Assembly: GCA_965247075.1 (NCBI GenBank) | Contig: CBDFGK010000003.1 | Coordinates: forward strand, 372,001 to 436,000 | DNA length: 64,000 bases | Source: CBDFGK01 sp965247075 | GTDB lineage: Bacteria > Pseudomonadota > Gammaproteobacteria > Pseudomonadales > Halieaceae | Direction of reading: 5' to 3' | Part shown: positions 35,495 to 45,315 of the stretch, piece by piece | How the letters are laid out: each line of letters begins with the position of its first letter | How positions within the stretch are numbered: position 1 is the first letter of the stretch | Notes under the pieces: model-generated | The model's database searches: none | The model's input: the letters and a program-made list of their open reading frames with translations, nothing else | Told to the model about the DNA's origin: nothing | Translations under genes and position numbers: made by a program

Positions 35495-36346
35495 GGGCCT
35501 TCCCCAAATCGAGTGGGTCATTTAGGCACTGATTCCTTCCGGGTAGAGCTGTAATCCGCCCAGGTGGAAGTACATTGTATTACGGAATCGCTCTCTGTTT
35601 CTGAAGCCCCGAGCGCGGCTCTTCAGCGTTTTGATGCGGCTGTTTATACTTTCAGCATGACTGTTGTCAACCTTGAAAATCACTGCGTTGAGTATGCCCC
35701 AAAGGTGATTCCGCAGGGTTTTTGACGTCGTTTGCATCGGCTTGAGCCGACTGCGGGCCATCCGGTTGATCAGGCGTTTCCAGCCCTTCTTGGCCCAGGT
35801 GCGACTCCGGTAGTCCCAAAGACAGGACGCGAGACCCTTGATGGCCCACGCCCTGGCGGTCTTCAGTGAAGATTGTCGCAGTTCGCTGCAGCGGTGTTCC
35901 TGTCGGTGCAGCTGATCCACAGCCTTACCCATGTATTGCGCAACGTGGAAACGGTCAAAGGCAATCCTGCTATCCGCAGCGGGCAGTGCTTCTCGCCGCG
36001 ACAGTCCACGTTTCACCGCGCTGCATGATGCCATCCACGGCATGCCAACTCAGTCTCATACGTTCTGACACCGCGCTGGTCGGCACCGCTTTCAACCGGT
36101 CAATGACCAGCGCCTCAAACAATGCTGTACATCCACTACCGGGTTCCGCCCAGGGAACACGCACCGTGACCAATCCGTGTTCTGAACACTCCACACGAGG
36201 CACATCAGCCACCGGCAAGGTCTGGAGTTGACAGGTGTCGAGATGGCGCCGGCGCCTCTGCCGTTTGTCGTACCCAGGGCAGGGTATGCCCCACTTGGGA
36301 CACGTCAGTTTACCGCCCCCATGCGATACGCTGACTGCCACTTGCT
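35495..36346 (-). mobile_element. Damaged ISL3-family element with split transposase
   Basis: The left inverted repeat (GGGCCTTCCCCAAATCGAGT) starts at 35495 and is the same as the border of the composite transposon. Two minus-strand transposase pieces follow. The element is broken off at about 36346, where an IS3 fragment begins, and its own right inverted repeat is missing. The interior is the source pattern of the MITE-like copy at 28720. Confidence 0.75.
35545..36341 (-). pseudogene. ISL3-family transposase, internally deleted
   Basis: The N-terminal part (36341 to about 35980) holds the zinc-finger-like segment (CPKWGIPCPGYDKRQRRRRH; VPRVECSEHGLVTVRVPW) and helix-turn-helix (LSWHAVDGIMQRG). 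The C-terminal part (about 35985 to 35545) holds IAFDRFHVAQYMGKAVDQLH and NSHAESINSRIKTLKSRARG, with the last catalytic Glu. The two pieces lie in different frames, and about 60–80 residues of the middle DDE domain, including the VAMDMS-type Asp block, are missing. It cannot be active. Confidence 0.75.
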
Positions 36347-36486
36347 GATTCAGGTAGCAGGGTATTCTTATCGACGCCCAGTTCCTCTGCTGTCCTGGAT
36401 ACCGGTTGATCGCTCTCTATTGCCAGTTTAACTGCCGACTCTTTAAACTCTGCTGCATAGGGGTTCTGTTTCATCTGCTTGCTCAT
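36347..36486 (-). pseudogene. IS3-family OrfA N-terminal remnant
   Basis: Starting at ATG 36486, the minus strand encodes MSKQMKQNPYAAEFKESAVK, then LAIESDQPVSRTAEELGVDK and NTL. This is the helix-turn-helix start of IS3-family OrfA. It stops abruptly where ISL3 sequence begins (GCCACTT/GCTGATT junction near 36346). The rest of the IS3 element is absent. Confidence 0.75.
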
Positions 36487-36603
36487 CGGTACATACTCTC
36501 TGGTTAGACCCCAGAATTACTTGTGGTTGTGTGTCCGGGATAGTCTAGCCACATCAAACGCTCCGGGAAATAAGGGTGAGTCGTAGCAGCTTCTACCGCT
36601 GGT

Positions 36604-36759
36604 ATGCCGCCTATGGGCAAGAAGGGCCTGGTGGCTCAAGGAAAGAACAAGAAGGTGGTTATCACGGCCTGTATGTGCAAGAGGATGGCTACCGTTTCAA
36701 GAACTCGATTTGTCATCAAAAGGAGGAAATCGCTGGCAAAAAGCCAGCTTCATGAGTAA
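36604..36759 (+). pseudogene. IS110-family transposase C-terminal remnant
   Basis: The frame contains MGKKGLVAQGKNKKVVITAC followed by MCKRMATV, very like the end of IS110 transposases (LLAxGKxxKVALTACMRKLLTIL). The expected continuation toward NSICHQKEE is found in another frame, so the fragment is frameshifted. Only the tail is present. Confidence 0.55.
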
Positions 36760-36889
36760 TACTTGAACGAACAAGGCGGGTCAAAATTGGATGCAAACCC
36801 TGGGTCAGTTTTCAGTGCAAATTAACACACTCTATTCTATCTATATTCACGTGGTGGCTCCCGGCGACGCTGGTCTATCTACCGTGCCT
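36760..36889. other. Insertion sequence end remnant, possibly IS21-type
   Basis: The segment GGGTCAAAATTGGATGCAAA and CCCTGGGTCAGTTTTCAGTG, ending in CAAATTAACA, looks like the terminal repeats of IS21-like elements. No gene is present in these 130 bases. The last part leads into the SIR2 gene and would hold its promoter, but no clear -35/-10 pair was identified. Confidence 0.35.
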
Positions 36890-36902
36890 GAGGGTCACTG
36901 AT

Positions 36903-37823
36903 TTGCAGCCGCTAGTCACCAACCCCAGGATGCCACCAGAGATAAAGGAAGCTGCATTGGACGGTAGGTTAGTGCTGTTTGTTGGCGCTGGAGCCTCAAT
37001 GCTCCTGGGCATTCCGTCATGGAAGGGATTAGCGGAGAAAGTACTGGAAGATTTACGAAGTAGCGGCAAGATCAACTACGCTGACGTGGATCAATTGGAA
37101 ACACTTGATCCAAGGAAACAGCTCTCAATTGCCTCGCAAATCGCCGAAGATAAAGGGTATGACCTAAAACTTCACCGGCACCTCAGCAAAAGCCGCGACA
37201 GCAAAATATATGAGGCAATAAATTCTATTGGTGCGCCAAGTGTCACCACCAATTATGATCATGAACTGGCGCCTAAGTATGCATGCGACGGTGACCCCTC
37301 TGTTACAGTGCCTGCAACCCCAAGGGTATCTGGTGTGGGTAACATTAACCCTTCCTATTTGAAGTCGCCGGGTACCGTTACACACTTGCACGGCGATATG
37401 AAAAAGCCTGAAACGATGATAGTCACCACAAAAAACTATCTGAGCCACTATGGCGATAAAGACATACAGTACTTCCTTGACGAGCTTTTTCGTGAAAAAG
37501 TTGTGTTGTTCATTGGCTATGGCTTGGAAGAGGCCGAAATACTAGAGCACATCTTGCGGCGGGGGGGAGCACGAGCAGAGGCTGCGGAACGCCTCCGATT
37601 TTCTTTGCAACCCTTTCTCAAGAATCAGGAGTCGCTCTACGAGAGACTTGCTAAATACTATGAGAAATCCTTTGGTGTTCATCTGATTGGCTTTGCTCGT
37701 GATGATAGCGGCTATCAGGCGCTCGAAACCATCATGCTTGATTGGGCCTCAGTACTTGAGGTTCGCCCACCATTCTTAGTTGACGAAATAGCTCAGATGG
37801 ACGAGGTGCTCGCCAATGAGTGA
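36903..37823 (+). CDS. SIR2-domain protein, probable NAD+-consuming defence effector
   Basis: 306 residues from TTG 36903, chosen because GAGGG lies eight bases upstream; ATG 36930 is the alternative. SIR2 fold motifs are present and intact: LFVGAGASMLLGIPSW (NAD-binding loop, GAGAS 28–32), VTTNYDHELAPKY (115–119), HLHGD (161–165, the catalytic His position) and FIGYGLEEAEI (203–212). Bacterial SIR2-like proteins of this type deplete NAD+ during phage infection in systems such as Thoeris, Dsr1/Dsr2 and SIR2-HerA. The stop overlaps the start of the next gene by 8 bp, indicating a two-gene system. The effector is intact but its partner is broken. Confidence 0.8.
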   Translation: MQPLVTNPRMPPEIKEAALDGRLVLFVGAGASMLLGIPSWKGLAEKVLEDLRSSGKINYADVDQLETLDPRKQLSIASQIAEDKGYDLKLHRHLSKSRDSKIYEAINSIGAPSVTTNYDHELAPKYACDGDPSVTVPATPRVSGVGNINPSYLKSPGTVTHLHGDMKKPETMIVTTKNYLSHYGDKDIQYFLDELFREKVVLFIGYGLEEAEILEHILRRGGARAEAAERLRFSLQPFLKNQESLYERLAKYYEKSFGVHLIGFARDDSGYQALETIMLDWASVLEVRPPFLVDEIAQMDEVLANE

Positions 37824-39220
37824 TTTGAGCCCACAGGAAAGATCTATCCTTCAAAGAGTCCTGGCTAGGCCCGAACTCCAAGACCACTTTTTTCGCAAAG
37901 TTAGGCAACTCAAATGGTTTGACGCCATTATTGACGCCGGTTTTCTCGATCCAGATAAAAATCCCAAGCCTGTTAAAATAGAGGAAGATTACTACAACAT
38001 ACCCAACTGGCCCGTGACCAATTATCTTGTCAGTGCGGCCGAATTGCTCATTGATGATGTTAACAACGAATATTCAGGGAAGTTTATAGATACATTGAAA
38101 AAGGTGACTTTCCACGCAAGAGATACTGGCTTCAGCAATTATCGGACTTGGTGGCAATTCGTTAAAGTCATTCGTCAAATCCCCATCGAACATGTACACG
38201 TAGAAGATCTTGAAATGGTGCGATTTTGGATCCAGGACGAGTTCGATCGTGTGCTTGTGGTCGAAGAAATTGGAAAGTGGATCCAGTCTATCCTTGATTC
38301 AAACGCAGATGAATCAAGTGATATTGTCCTGAAACTCTTTGATATCCTGTTCCAGATTCGTGGGGTCGCGCACCATCGTTTTCCAGATCGGCCAGTTGCC
38401 GCTTTTTTCTTCAAAGGCTACCAAATAGACAGAGTAGCAAGTGCCATTACCAGGAATGCAGGCCAAACATTAGGCGAGTCCTTCGTCGATCTTATGGTAT
38501 CAAAAATGAGACAGGTTATTGATATCCAAGGCGGTGATCAATGGACTGCAATTTGGTGTCCGGCGGTCGAAGATCATGAGCAGAATCTTCGAAGATTAGA
38601 TGCAAAAGCTGTCATATTGAAGGCCGTTCGTGAGGCCCTTTTGGGTTTTTTTGAGACTCAGTCCATGGATGCTTCTAGTCAGAAGCTTCTGGAAATTATG
38701 GCGCCCGAATACCCGACTCTTACTCGTATATGTATTTTCGTTGCGTCCGAGTATTTTGAAAATCTCACCGAGGAAATCCGCGCAAGAATATTAGCCGGCA
38801 GGCATTTTGACGATCCTTTCAGGCATGAGCTTTGGTGGTTTCTGAACAGAAACTATAACCGCCTGAATGACGAACAAAAAAGATCGGTAATCTCAATGAT
38901 CGAAGATATTGAAATACTTGATAATGATAATACCCCAAAAGCAATACCAACTGCCTATAGCAAACTGCTATGGCTGTCCGCTATTCATCAACAGGGCAAT
39001 AAGGCTGCGGATCTCTATAACGACTGTCTCGCTATTGCCGGTAAGCCCCCCGAACACCCTGACTTTTCAAGTTACAGCACATCACTAACTGTAACACACG
39101 AATCTCCGATAAAACTGGCAGAACTTCGCTCACTTGCCGAAGATCCCCAAGCCTTGGTTAACTACCTGAATGAATGTGAGTACGCCGGCTATTTCAATGG
39201 TCCAGATCTAATAGGCCTAG

Positions 39221-40786
39221 GAGTCTGTCGGATTTAGCGACAGCATTAGTGATAGAATAAGCCCATCGTACCAAGAAGAGATCGAGGCTACCATGTCAGC
39301 CAAATTCCAGCCGATCAATCGAGATACTCCGTACCTGCTACCGCCCTCCTTGCAGGACTGGTTGCCGGAGAAACACCTGGCACGCTTTGTAGTGGATATT
39401 GTGGATCAACTCGACTTAAGTGAACTGGTAACTCGCTATGGTGGCGGTGGGAAACAGCCCTATCACCCCGCTGTGTTAGTAGCGCTGTTGTTCTACGGTT
39501 ACGCGACCGGGATATTCTCCAGTCGTAAGCTGGAGCAGGCGACCCACGACTCGGTTGCCTTTCGTTATATCACCGCAGACGCGCACCCGGACCATGACAC
39601 GGTCGCCACCTTTCGCAAGCGTTTTCTGCCGGAACTGGAAGGTTTGTTTGTACAGATATTGGTGGTCGCCAAGGTGATGGGCGTGTTCAAGCTGGGCAAG
39701 GTCAGCCTGGACGGAACCAAGATCAAGGCCAACGCCAGCAAGCACAAGGCGATGAGCTGGGGCTATGCGAACAAACTGGAAGAGCAACTTCGCCGAGAGG
39801 TACAGGAACTGCTCAGGCGGGCGGAACAGGCCGATACTGAAGATAAGCCGCCGATCGACATTCCTGATGAACTGGCGCGCCGGGAAGATCGGCTGGCGGC
39901 CATCAAGCAAGCCAAGGAAGAGATTGAGCGACGTGCGCAAGAACGCTTTGAGGCCGAGCAGGCTGAGTATGAGGCAAAGCTCAAGTGTCGCAAGGACAAG
40001 GAAGCCGAGACTGGCAAGCAAGCCAGAGGGCGTGAGCCAAAGCCACCTGAGCCTGGGCCACGGGATAAGGATCAGGTTAATTTTACCGATGGAGAATCAC
40101 GCATCATGCCGTCTTCGGAGGGATTTGTGCAGGGCTACAACGCACAGGCTGCCGTTGATATCGAATCATACCTGATTGTGGAAAATCACATCACACAGCA
40201 GCCGAATGACAAGCAGGAGATTGAGCCGACCCTGAACGGATTGGCGGATGCGGAAGCGCAGTTGGGCAAGGCGGAGGCCTTATTGGCGGATGCGGGTTAC
40301 TTCAGCGCTGATAACGTAGGTCGCTGTGAAGACGCGGAGATCATACCCTATATCTCGGATCATCGGGAGCGACACAACCTTCCCTGGGATGAACGATTCA
40401 GGACACCTCCCCCATGCCCACCGGATGCCGATGCCGTGACAGCGATGGCATATCGATTGCGAACCGCTGAGGGTAAGGCAATCTATGCCAAACGAAAATC
40501 CACGGTGGAAACGGTATTTGGAATAGTTAAAGAGGTGATGGGGTTTCGGCGGTTTCACCTTCGCGGGCGGGATGCGGCGCAAGGTGAATGGAATTTGGTG
40601 TGCATGGCGTGGAATCTGAAGCGCATGTACGCCCTGGGAGGCTGAGAGCATGAATAAGGGAAGCCTTATCCCGAGCAATGGTGCCCAATTTTGCACCTTG
40701 GGAGGCAGTTCAAACAAAAAATTGGAATGGGTACTTGAGTGGGCGCAATGTACTCCTGCTTCGCTCGGGTCAACCCCGACAGACTC
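39221..40786 (+). mobile_element. IS1182-family insertion sequence
   Basis: 1566 bp with terminal inverted repeats GAGTCTGTCGG at the left and CCGACAGACTC at the right. Both ends are flanked by CTAG (39217–39220 and 40787–40790), a 4-bp palindromic target duplication as seen in IS1182-type elements. It carries one intact transposase gene. Precise removal would restore the host gene's frame. Confidence 0.88.
39293..40645 (+). CDS. IS1182-family transposase
   Basis: 450 residues. The N-terminus QDWLPEKHLARFVVDIVDQL and the block PYHPAVLVALLFYGYATGIF are characteristic. The DDE catalytic parts include VSLDGTKIKANASKHKAMSW, YNAQAAVDIESYLIV, ADAGYFSADNV and the final STVETVFGIVKEVMGFRRFH with the Glu. 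A charged coiled region lies between about residues 165 and 255. The frame is intact. Confidence 0.88.
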   Translation: MSAKFQPINRDTPYLLPPSLQDWLPEKHLARFVVDIVDQLDLSELVTRYGGGGKQPYHPAVLVALLFYGYATGIFSSRKLEQATHDSVAFRYITADAHPDHDTVATFRKRFLPELEGLFVQILVVAKVMGVFKLGKVSLDGTKIKANASKHKAMSWGYANKLEEQLRREVQELLRRAEQADTEDKPPIDIPDELARREDRLAAIKQAKEEIERRAQERFEAEQAEYEAKLKCRKDKEAETGKQARGREPKPPEPGPRDKDQVNFTDGESRIMPSSEGFVQGYNAQAAVDIESYLIVENHITQQPNDKQEIEPTLNGLADAEAQLGKAEALLADAGYFSADNVGRCEDAEIIPYISDHRERHNLPWDERFRTPPPCPPDADAVTAMAYRLRTAEGKAIYAKRKSTVETVFGIVKEVMGFRRFHLRGRDAAQGEWNLVCMAWNLKRMYALGG

Positions 40787-42198
40787 CTAGTGAAGGCATT
40801 TGGTCAGATGATTTCAAATGAACCTGGGCTTTTCATACGAGATCAACCCGAATACCTGCTCCTTAAGCCTCACTATCTACATGAGCTCTTCTCTTCTTTG
40901 GCTTCATTGTGGACACAAAAAAAGGTTCTTGATTGGGACCAATTGTGGACAAATATTCTTGGTTTTGCGGACGCTCTGGTCTGTATGGACAGCTTCTGGC
41001 AAACGCCTGTTGGTTCACCGGGTGATTCGTTTATCGGAAACACTGACTGCGTAATTGGGGATGTAGCTCGCCTTATTGAGTCTGGTTGTGGAGCAGACGA
41101 ACACCCATTTGGAGTAGGGAATATCCCGGCAGCGAAAGCTGTTCTCGAAAATATCCTTTGCCGACAAAGGGGTGAAAAATATGCGGAGGATAGTGATGCG
41201 TTCTCTATCGCAACAGACAGTCCCAAAGGAAAGTGCTTGGAAGCCTACATTCACCTGGCTTTGTATGAATGTAGGGTCTCGCCCGATCACAAGGCTGACA
41301 GCTCAGTTAATTGGGACTCCTATGAGCCGGTATTTTCTGATGAACTTGGGAAGGCAGATCTTGAAGACCAGCCAGAGTATGAATTTGCCACTCTCGTTGC
41401 CAATTATCTTCCTAACTTTTTTTACCTGTCTGAAACCTGGGTTATGGACCATTTGTCTAAGATATTTGATCGGTCGAACCATCTTCGCTGGTTGTGTGCG
41501 ATTCAAGGGTATTCGTCTGTTGGCCGTTTCGATCTTCGAATCTACAATGACCTCAAGGAAGATGGCCACTTTCTTGCGGTCATGGATAGCGCTGAATTGA
41601 AGGATAGCGCGCGCGATCGTTATATCCGCTTCCTTTGTGTGGGCTACTTACATAGGCACGAGACGCTTGGCGAGGAAGGTAGCGTAATCGCCGCTATCCT
41701 GGATAGAAATATTTTAGATGAAATTGCGCAGGTGATCTGGGTTTTGTGGACTCTGAGGGAATCGGATTACAAAAGGCTCGTTGAAGTCACGGGTGAGCTC
41801 TGGCCTATACTATTGGGGAGAATTGATGTTAGTACCGAGGAAGGACGCAAACTTGCCTCATGCCTATGCCAATGGGCAGTATTTATCCCGGAGTTGAACG
41901 AGAGAACCATGGGTTGGCTATCAAAAATTGCGCCGTACGGCTCTACATTTCTACTCGAACCATTGGCACAGTTGAGCGACCGCCAACCTTTCGAGGCTTA
42001 TGAAATATGGAAAGGAATGCTGGAAAATTACGGGTACGATCACCATGATGATCCAATAAAGCAAATATTTGCCAACTTATCCAGTCGTGGAAAAAAAGGC
42101 ATCCGGGCTGCGAAGGTTATAGCTGACCTCACTACTGTCCGGTTAAAACTTCGACAAAGCGGGATTTTCTCAATGGCCACAATGAGTTACAGCAAAAT

Positions 42199-43451
42199 TA
42201 GGGTGTCCCCGACTTGAACGCAAATCCGATAATGTATTCTCTTGGTAGACCCTTGTTGCCGAGACGATTCGATGTATACCGGAAAGACGCTGTTTGCACA
42301 GATCATGGACTTTCTTCCGTGGAAAACTTTTCACCGGCTGGTGTCCCGATACGATGGAGATCATCGTATTCGCACACTTCCTTGCGCCGAACATTTTCGC
42401 GCTCTGGCGTTTGCGCAGTTGACCTACAGGGAGAGCCTGCGCGATATCGAAGCGTGTCTCTCGGCGCAATCGGCCAAGCTGTACCACATGGGCATTGGTT
42501 CGCCGATCAAGCGCTCTACCCTGGCCGATGCCAACGAACGAAGAGACTGGCGAATCTACGCCGAGTTTGCACAACGGCTGATCACGCAGGCTCGAAAACT
42601 ATATGCCGAAGAGGATCTTGGGTTGGACCTGACGAACACGGTTTATGCGCTGGACTCCACCACAATAGATCTCTGTCTGTCGCTGTTTCCATGGGCGCCA
42701 TTTCGCAGCACCAAGGCGGCGGTGAAGATGCATACGCTGTTGGACCTGCGTGGCAATATCCCGAGTTTTATACATGTTTCCGATGGCAAGGTGCACGATG
42801 TCAACGTGCTCGATCTGATGATTCCGGAACCCGCGGCAATCTATATAATGGACCGCGCCTATCTCGATTTCGAGCGGCTCTTCACACTTCACGACTCCGG
42901 CGCGTTTTTTGTCACCCGCGCCAAAGCGAATTCCGACTTGCGAAGGATATATTCGGCGCCGAGCGACCGGGCGCAAGGTATTATCTGCGATCAGACGGTG
43001 GCCCTGTCGGGGTTTTACAGTCAGAAGAGATACCCCCATCATCTGCGCCGCATTCGCTTCAAAGATCCAGAGACAGGGAAAACGCTCATCTTTCTGACCA
43101 ACCTGTTTGGTCCTCCACCGACGACCATCTGCGAACTATACAAAGCCCGGTGGCAAGTCGAGTTGTTTTTCAAATGGATCAAGCAACATCTCCGTATCAA
43201 GAAGTTTTACGGCACGTCAGAGAACGCCGTCAAAGTGCAAATCTGGACTGCCGTGTCGGTGTATGTGCTGGTGGCCATCATCAAGAAGCGCCTCAATCTG
43301 GATGCCTCGCTCTACACTTTGTTACAGGTATTCTCAGTCACCCTTTTCGAGAAAATCCCTTTAAACAAGGACTTATTCGATACCAATCATATCTTGGAGG
43401 ATGACATGGTTTCTAACCAACTGAATTTATTCAATAATTAACCGGACACTA
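42199..43451 (+). mobile_element. IS4-family (DUF4372-type) insertion sequence
   Basis: About 1.25 kb. Ends are TAGGGTGTCCCCG on the left and the complement of TAGTGTCCGG on the right, short imperfect inverted repeats. It truncates the SIR2 partner gene. No matching target duplication was found, and its right end now holds the TA used by the IS630 element, so the original junction may have been altered. Confidence 0.65.
42272..43441 (+). CDS. IS4-family transposase
   Basis: 389 residues from ATG 42272 (MYTGKTLFAQIMDFLPWKTF); the in-frame TTG at 42242 lies in the IS end. DUF4372-like N-terminus, then DDE core: VYALDSTTIDLCLSLFPWA, HTLLDLRGNIPSFIHVSDGK, YIMDRAYLDFERLF and the Y-(2)-R-(3)-E-(6)-K signature in YKARWQVELFFKWIKQHLRI. 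The reading frame is intact. Confidence 0.88.
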   Translation: MYTGKTLFAQIMDFLPWKTFHRLVSRYDGDHRIRTLPCAEHFRALAFAQLTYRESLRDIEACLSAQSAKLYHMGIGSPIKRSTLADANERRDWRIYAEFAQRLITQARKLYAEEDLGLDLTNTVYALDSTTIDLCLSLFPWAPFRSTKAAVKMHTLLDLRGNIPSFIHVSDGKVHDVNVLDLMIPEPAAIYIMDRAYLDFERLFTLHDSGAFFVTRAKANSDLRRIYSAPSDRAQGIICDQTVALSGFYSQKRYPHHLRRIRFKDPETGKTLIFLTNLFGPPPTTICELYKARWQVELFFKWIKQHLRIKKFYGTSENAVKVQIWTAVSVYVLVAIIKKRLNLDASLYTLLQVFSVTLFEKIPLNKDLFDTNHILEDDMVSNQLNLFNN

Positions 43452-44606
43452 GTGTAGGTCGTCAAACAGTTTGTAACTTATTAAGTTTCTCTCTGCCACG
43501 CTTCACTTTCTCCAGAATGTCACTCGCGGATTTGGTCCAGATATAAGGCGCCGGCGCTTGGTTATGAGTCTCAATGAACGCCATGACTGTTTGCTCAAGC
43601 TCTTTCACACTGCTAAAGACACCTCGTTTCAATTGCTTTTCAGTTAGCTCCCGAAAAAACCGTTCCACCATGTTTAACCACGATGCGCCAGTTGGCGTGA
43701 AGTGCACATGGAAGCGCTTGTGATATTTCAGCCAGCTTTTTACCTTCGGGTGCTTATGCGTCGCGTAATTGTCACAGATAATATGAATCTCTTTATCTTT
43801 GGGCGTCGACGTATTGATCTGGCGGAGAAATGACAACCATTCTTGATGGCGATGCCGCCCGGCGCAGGTGCCCAGCACTTCCCCTGTCAAGGTATTCAAT
43901 GCAGCAAACAGGGTCGTGGTGCCATTACGTTTATAGTCATGTGTCATTGTCGCGGCCCTGCCTTTTTTCATCGGTAAGCCCGGCTGTGTTCTATCCAGCG
44001 CTTGTATCTGGCTCTTTTCATCACAACTGAAAACAATGGCGTTATCCGGCGGTGATATGTAAAGGCCAACGATTGCCTCCAGTTTCTCGGCAAACTCTTT
44101 ATCGTTTGATACCTTGAATGTACTTATCCGGTGCGGTTTCAAACCATGGCTTTTCCATATCCGGCCCACCGAAGACATGCTGATACCCGCCTTCTCTGCC
44201 ATCAGGCGTTGGCTCCAATGCGTAGCGTTTTTCGGTTTCTCTTGCGTCGTGAGTCTGATCACCTGTGCAACCTTACGTGAACTGATTGTCGGTTTGCGCC
44301 CCGGCCGATACGCATCCTGGCGGATGCCTTCAACTCCACTCTCCGCATAACGTTTTCGCCAGCGGCCGGCTTTCTGTCTCGTAATGCCCAGTTCAAAACC
44401 GATCTCTTCATTGGTCATGCCCTTGCCGGCCAGAAGAACAATTCGTGAACGCTCCGCCAATCGGACCGACACAGAACGCGATTTAGAGAACTTACTCAAA
44501 TCCACAACTTCGTCATCAGACAAAACTATTTCTACTGCAACACGCACGACAATCTCTCTATATAGGGGAAGATGCTACATGTTACACTATTTATAGCGAC
44601 CTACAC
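43452..44606 (-). mobile_element. IS630-family insertion sequence
   Basis: 1155 bp with perfect terminal repeats GTGTAGGTCG…CGACCTACAC, flanked by TA at 43450–43451 and 44607–44608, the exact target rule of IS630/Tc1/mariner elements. It landed at the TA in the end of the IS4 element (CACTAGTG context). Confidence 0.88.
43462..44547 (-). CDS. IS630-family transposase
   Basis: 361 residues. N-terminal helix-turn-helix (LLAGKGMTNEEIGFELGITR) with a winged second domain. The DDE core has VFSCDEKSQIQALDRTQPGL (first Asp), HIICDNYATHKHPKVKSWL (second Asp) and FTPTGASWLNMVERFFRELT (Glu). Length and motifs are standard and the frame is intact. Confidence 0.88.
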   Translation of the reverse strand: MRVAVEIVLSDDEVVDLSKFSKSRSVSVRLAERSRIVLLAGKGMTNEEIGFELGITRQKAGRWRKRYAESGVEGIRQDAYRPGRKPTISSRKVAQVIRLTTQEKPKNATHWSQRLMAEKAGISMSSVGRIWKSHGLKPHRISTFKVSNDKEFAEKLEAIVGLYISPPDNAIVFSCDEKSQIQALDRTQPGLPMKKGRAATMTHDYKRNGTTTLFAALNTLTGEVLGTCAGRHRHQEWLSFLRQINTSTPKDKEIHIICDNYATHKHPKVKSWLKYHKRFHVHFTPTGASWLNMVERFFRELTEKQLKRGVFSSVKELEQTVMAFIETHNQAPAPYIWTKSASDILEKVKRGREKLNKLQTV

Positions 44607-44608
44607 TA

Positions 44609-44931
44609 GTGAGCTGACCTATATATTGCGCGCGGCTCAGACCGTCCGCGAGAATGGCTCAAGGAGATATTACAGGGACAAGGCTGAAAGCTAGCTCTAT
44701 GTTAAGGTCAGCGCCATGGCAACTGCGCGTGGGGACAAACCAATTGCAGTTAACCGGGCGCCACGCTGAACCTCTATACCCCTTCACGAGAGTCAGAATT
44801 TTCTCAGTCAATTCTTCAACTGGCAGATATGGGTCCAGCTCTCCTGCTGCCATTCCCAATTCAGGCTCAGCATTCGTGAGCCTGGGCGTTCCGCTCCGTC
44901 ATGCGCGCCCCTACTGAATTAGGCAGCTTGC
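44609..44931. other. Region without a recognised gene
   Basis: About 320 bases between the IS630 element and the IS66 remnant. A minus-strand frame (44659–44859) encodes ELDPYLPVEELTEKILTLVK and GYRGSAWRPVNCNW, which could be a piece of a real protein, but I do not recognise it and no start signal is evident. It probably holds debris from further insertions. Confidence 0.3.
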
Positions 44932-45315
44932 TTATTGCGTTGAGCGCACGAATACAGACTCATAATGCAATTTTTTGTGGCCGGTCATCAGTGTGATGTC
45001 GTACCCATCGAGGAGCCAGTTGATCTGTTGCCCCGTCAGTGAAACAACCTCATCGCCACGGCGAGGCCAGCGGAACTTTTCCTCGGCAAGGGCCTTGTAA
45101 TACAGCACAAAGCCATTGTCTTCCCAATGAAGGCACTTGATTTTGTTGCGACGCCGGTTGGTAAACGCGTACAGGCCGCCGTCAAAGGGGTTGTGGCCCA
45201 GCTCTCGCTCAACAATGGCCGCCGGCCCGGCGCCGGCTTTTCTAAAATCTACCGGGTCCCGGTATAGGTAGATCCGGGGCATGTCATTGGAGGGACGGAA
45301 GTAGCGGGTTGTCAC
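44932..45315 (-). CDS. tnpB: IS66 family accessory protein TnpB
   Basis: About 127 residues from GTG 45315, which overlaps the tnpA stop (GTGA). The sequence RIYLYRDPVDFRKAGAGPAA, NPFDGGLYAFTNRRRNKIKC, LHWEDNGFVLYYKALAEEKF and WLLDGYDITLMTGHKKLHYE is the complete TnpB core. IS66 elements need TnpB plus TnpC; TnpC, which should follow at lower coordinates, is absent, so the element is defective. Confidence 0.82.
   Translation of the reverse strand: MTTRYFRPSNDMPRIYLYRDPVDFRKAGAGPAAIVERELGHNPFDGGLYAFTNRRRNKIKCLHWEDNGFVLYYKALAEEKFRWPRRGDEVVSLTGQQINWLLDGYDITLMTGHKKLHYESVFVRSTQ

Larger units (their letters stand above)
37816..42217 (+). pseudogene. Large partner of the SIR2 protein, interrupted by IS1182 and truncated by IS4
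   Basis: The 5' part (37816–39220) encodes about 468 residues, then an IS1182-type element intervenes. The 3' part resumes at 40791 in the same frame. Removing the element and one CTAG copy gives one continuous frame of 943 codons (…DLIGL/VKAFGQMISN…). The last few codons (after MATMSYSKI) belong to the IS4 element that begins near 42199, so the true C-terminus is also gone. The protein is helical with no catalytic motif recognised. Size and coupling resemble the sensor part of SIR2–DUF4020 (Dsr1-like) systems, though here the two parts are separate genes. The DUF4020 identity is a guess. Confidence 0.7.

Noticed and set aside
40739..40790. Separate gene starting at 40739 after the IS1182 element
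   Set aside because: The first 17 codons lie in the IS end. The frame is the continuation of the interrupted SIR2 partner gene.
42214..43404. 396-aa plus-strand frame overlapping the IS4 transposase
   Set aside because: It is an alternative frame rich in Arg, Gly and Cys; the overlapping frame has the full DDE and Y-R-E-K motifs.
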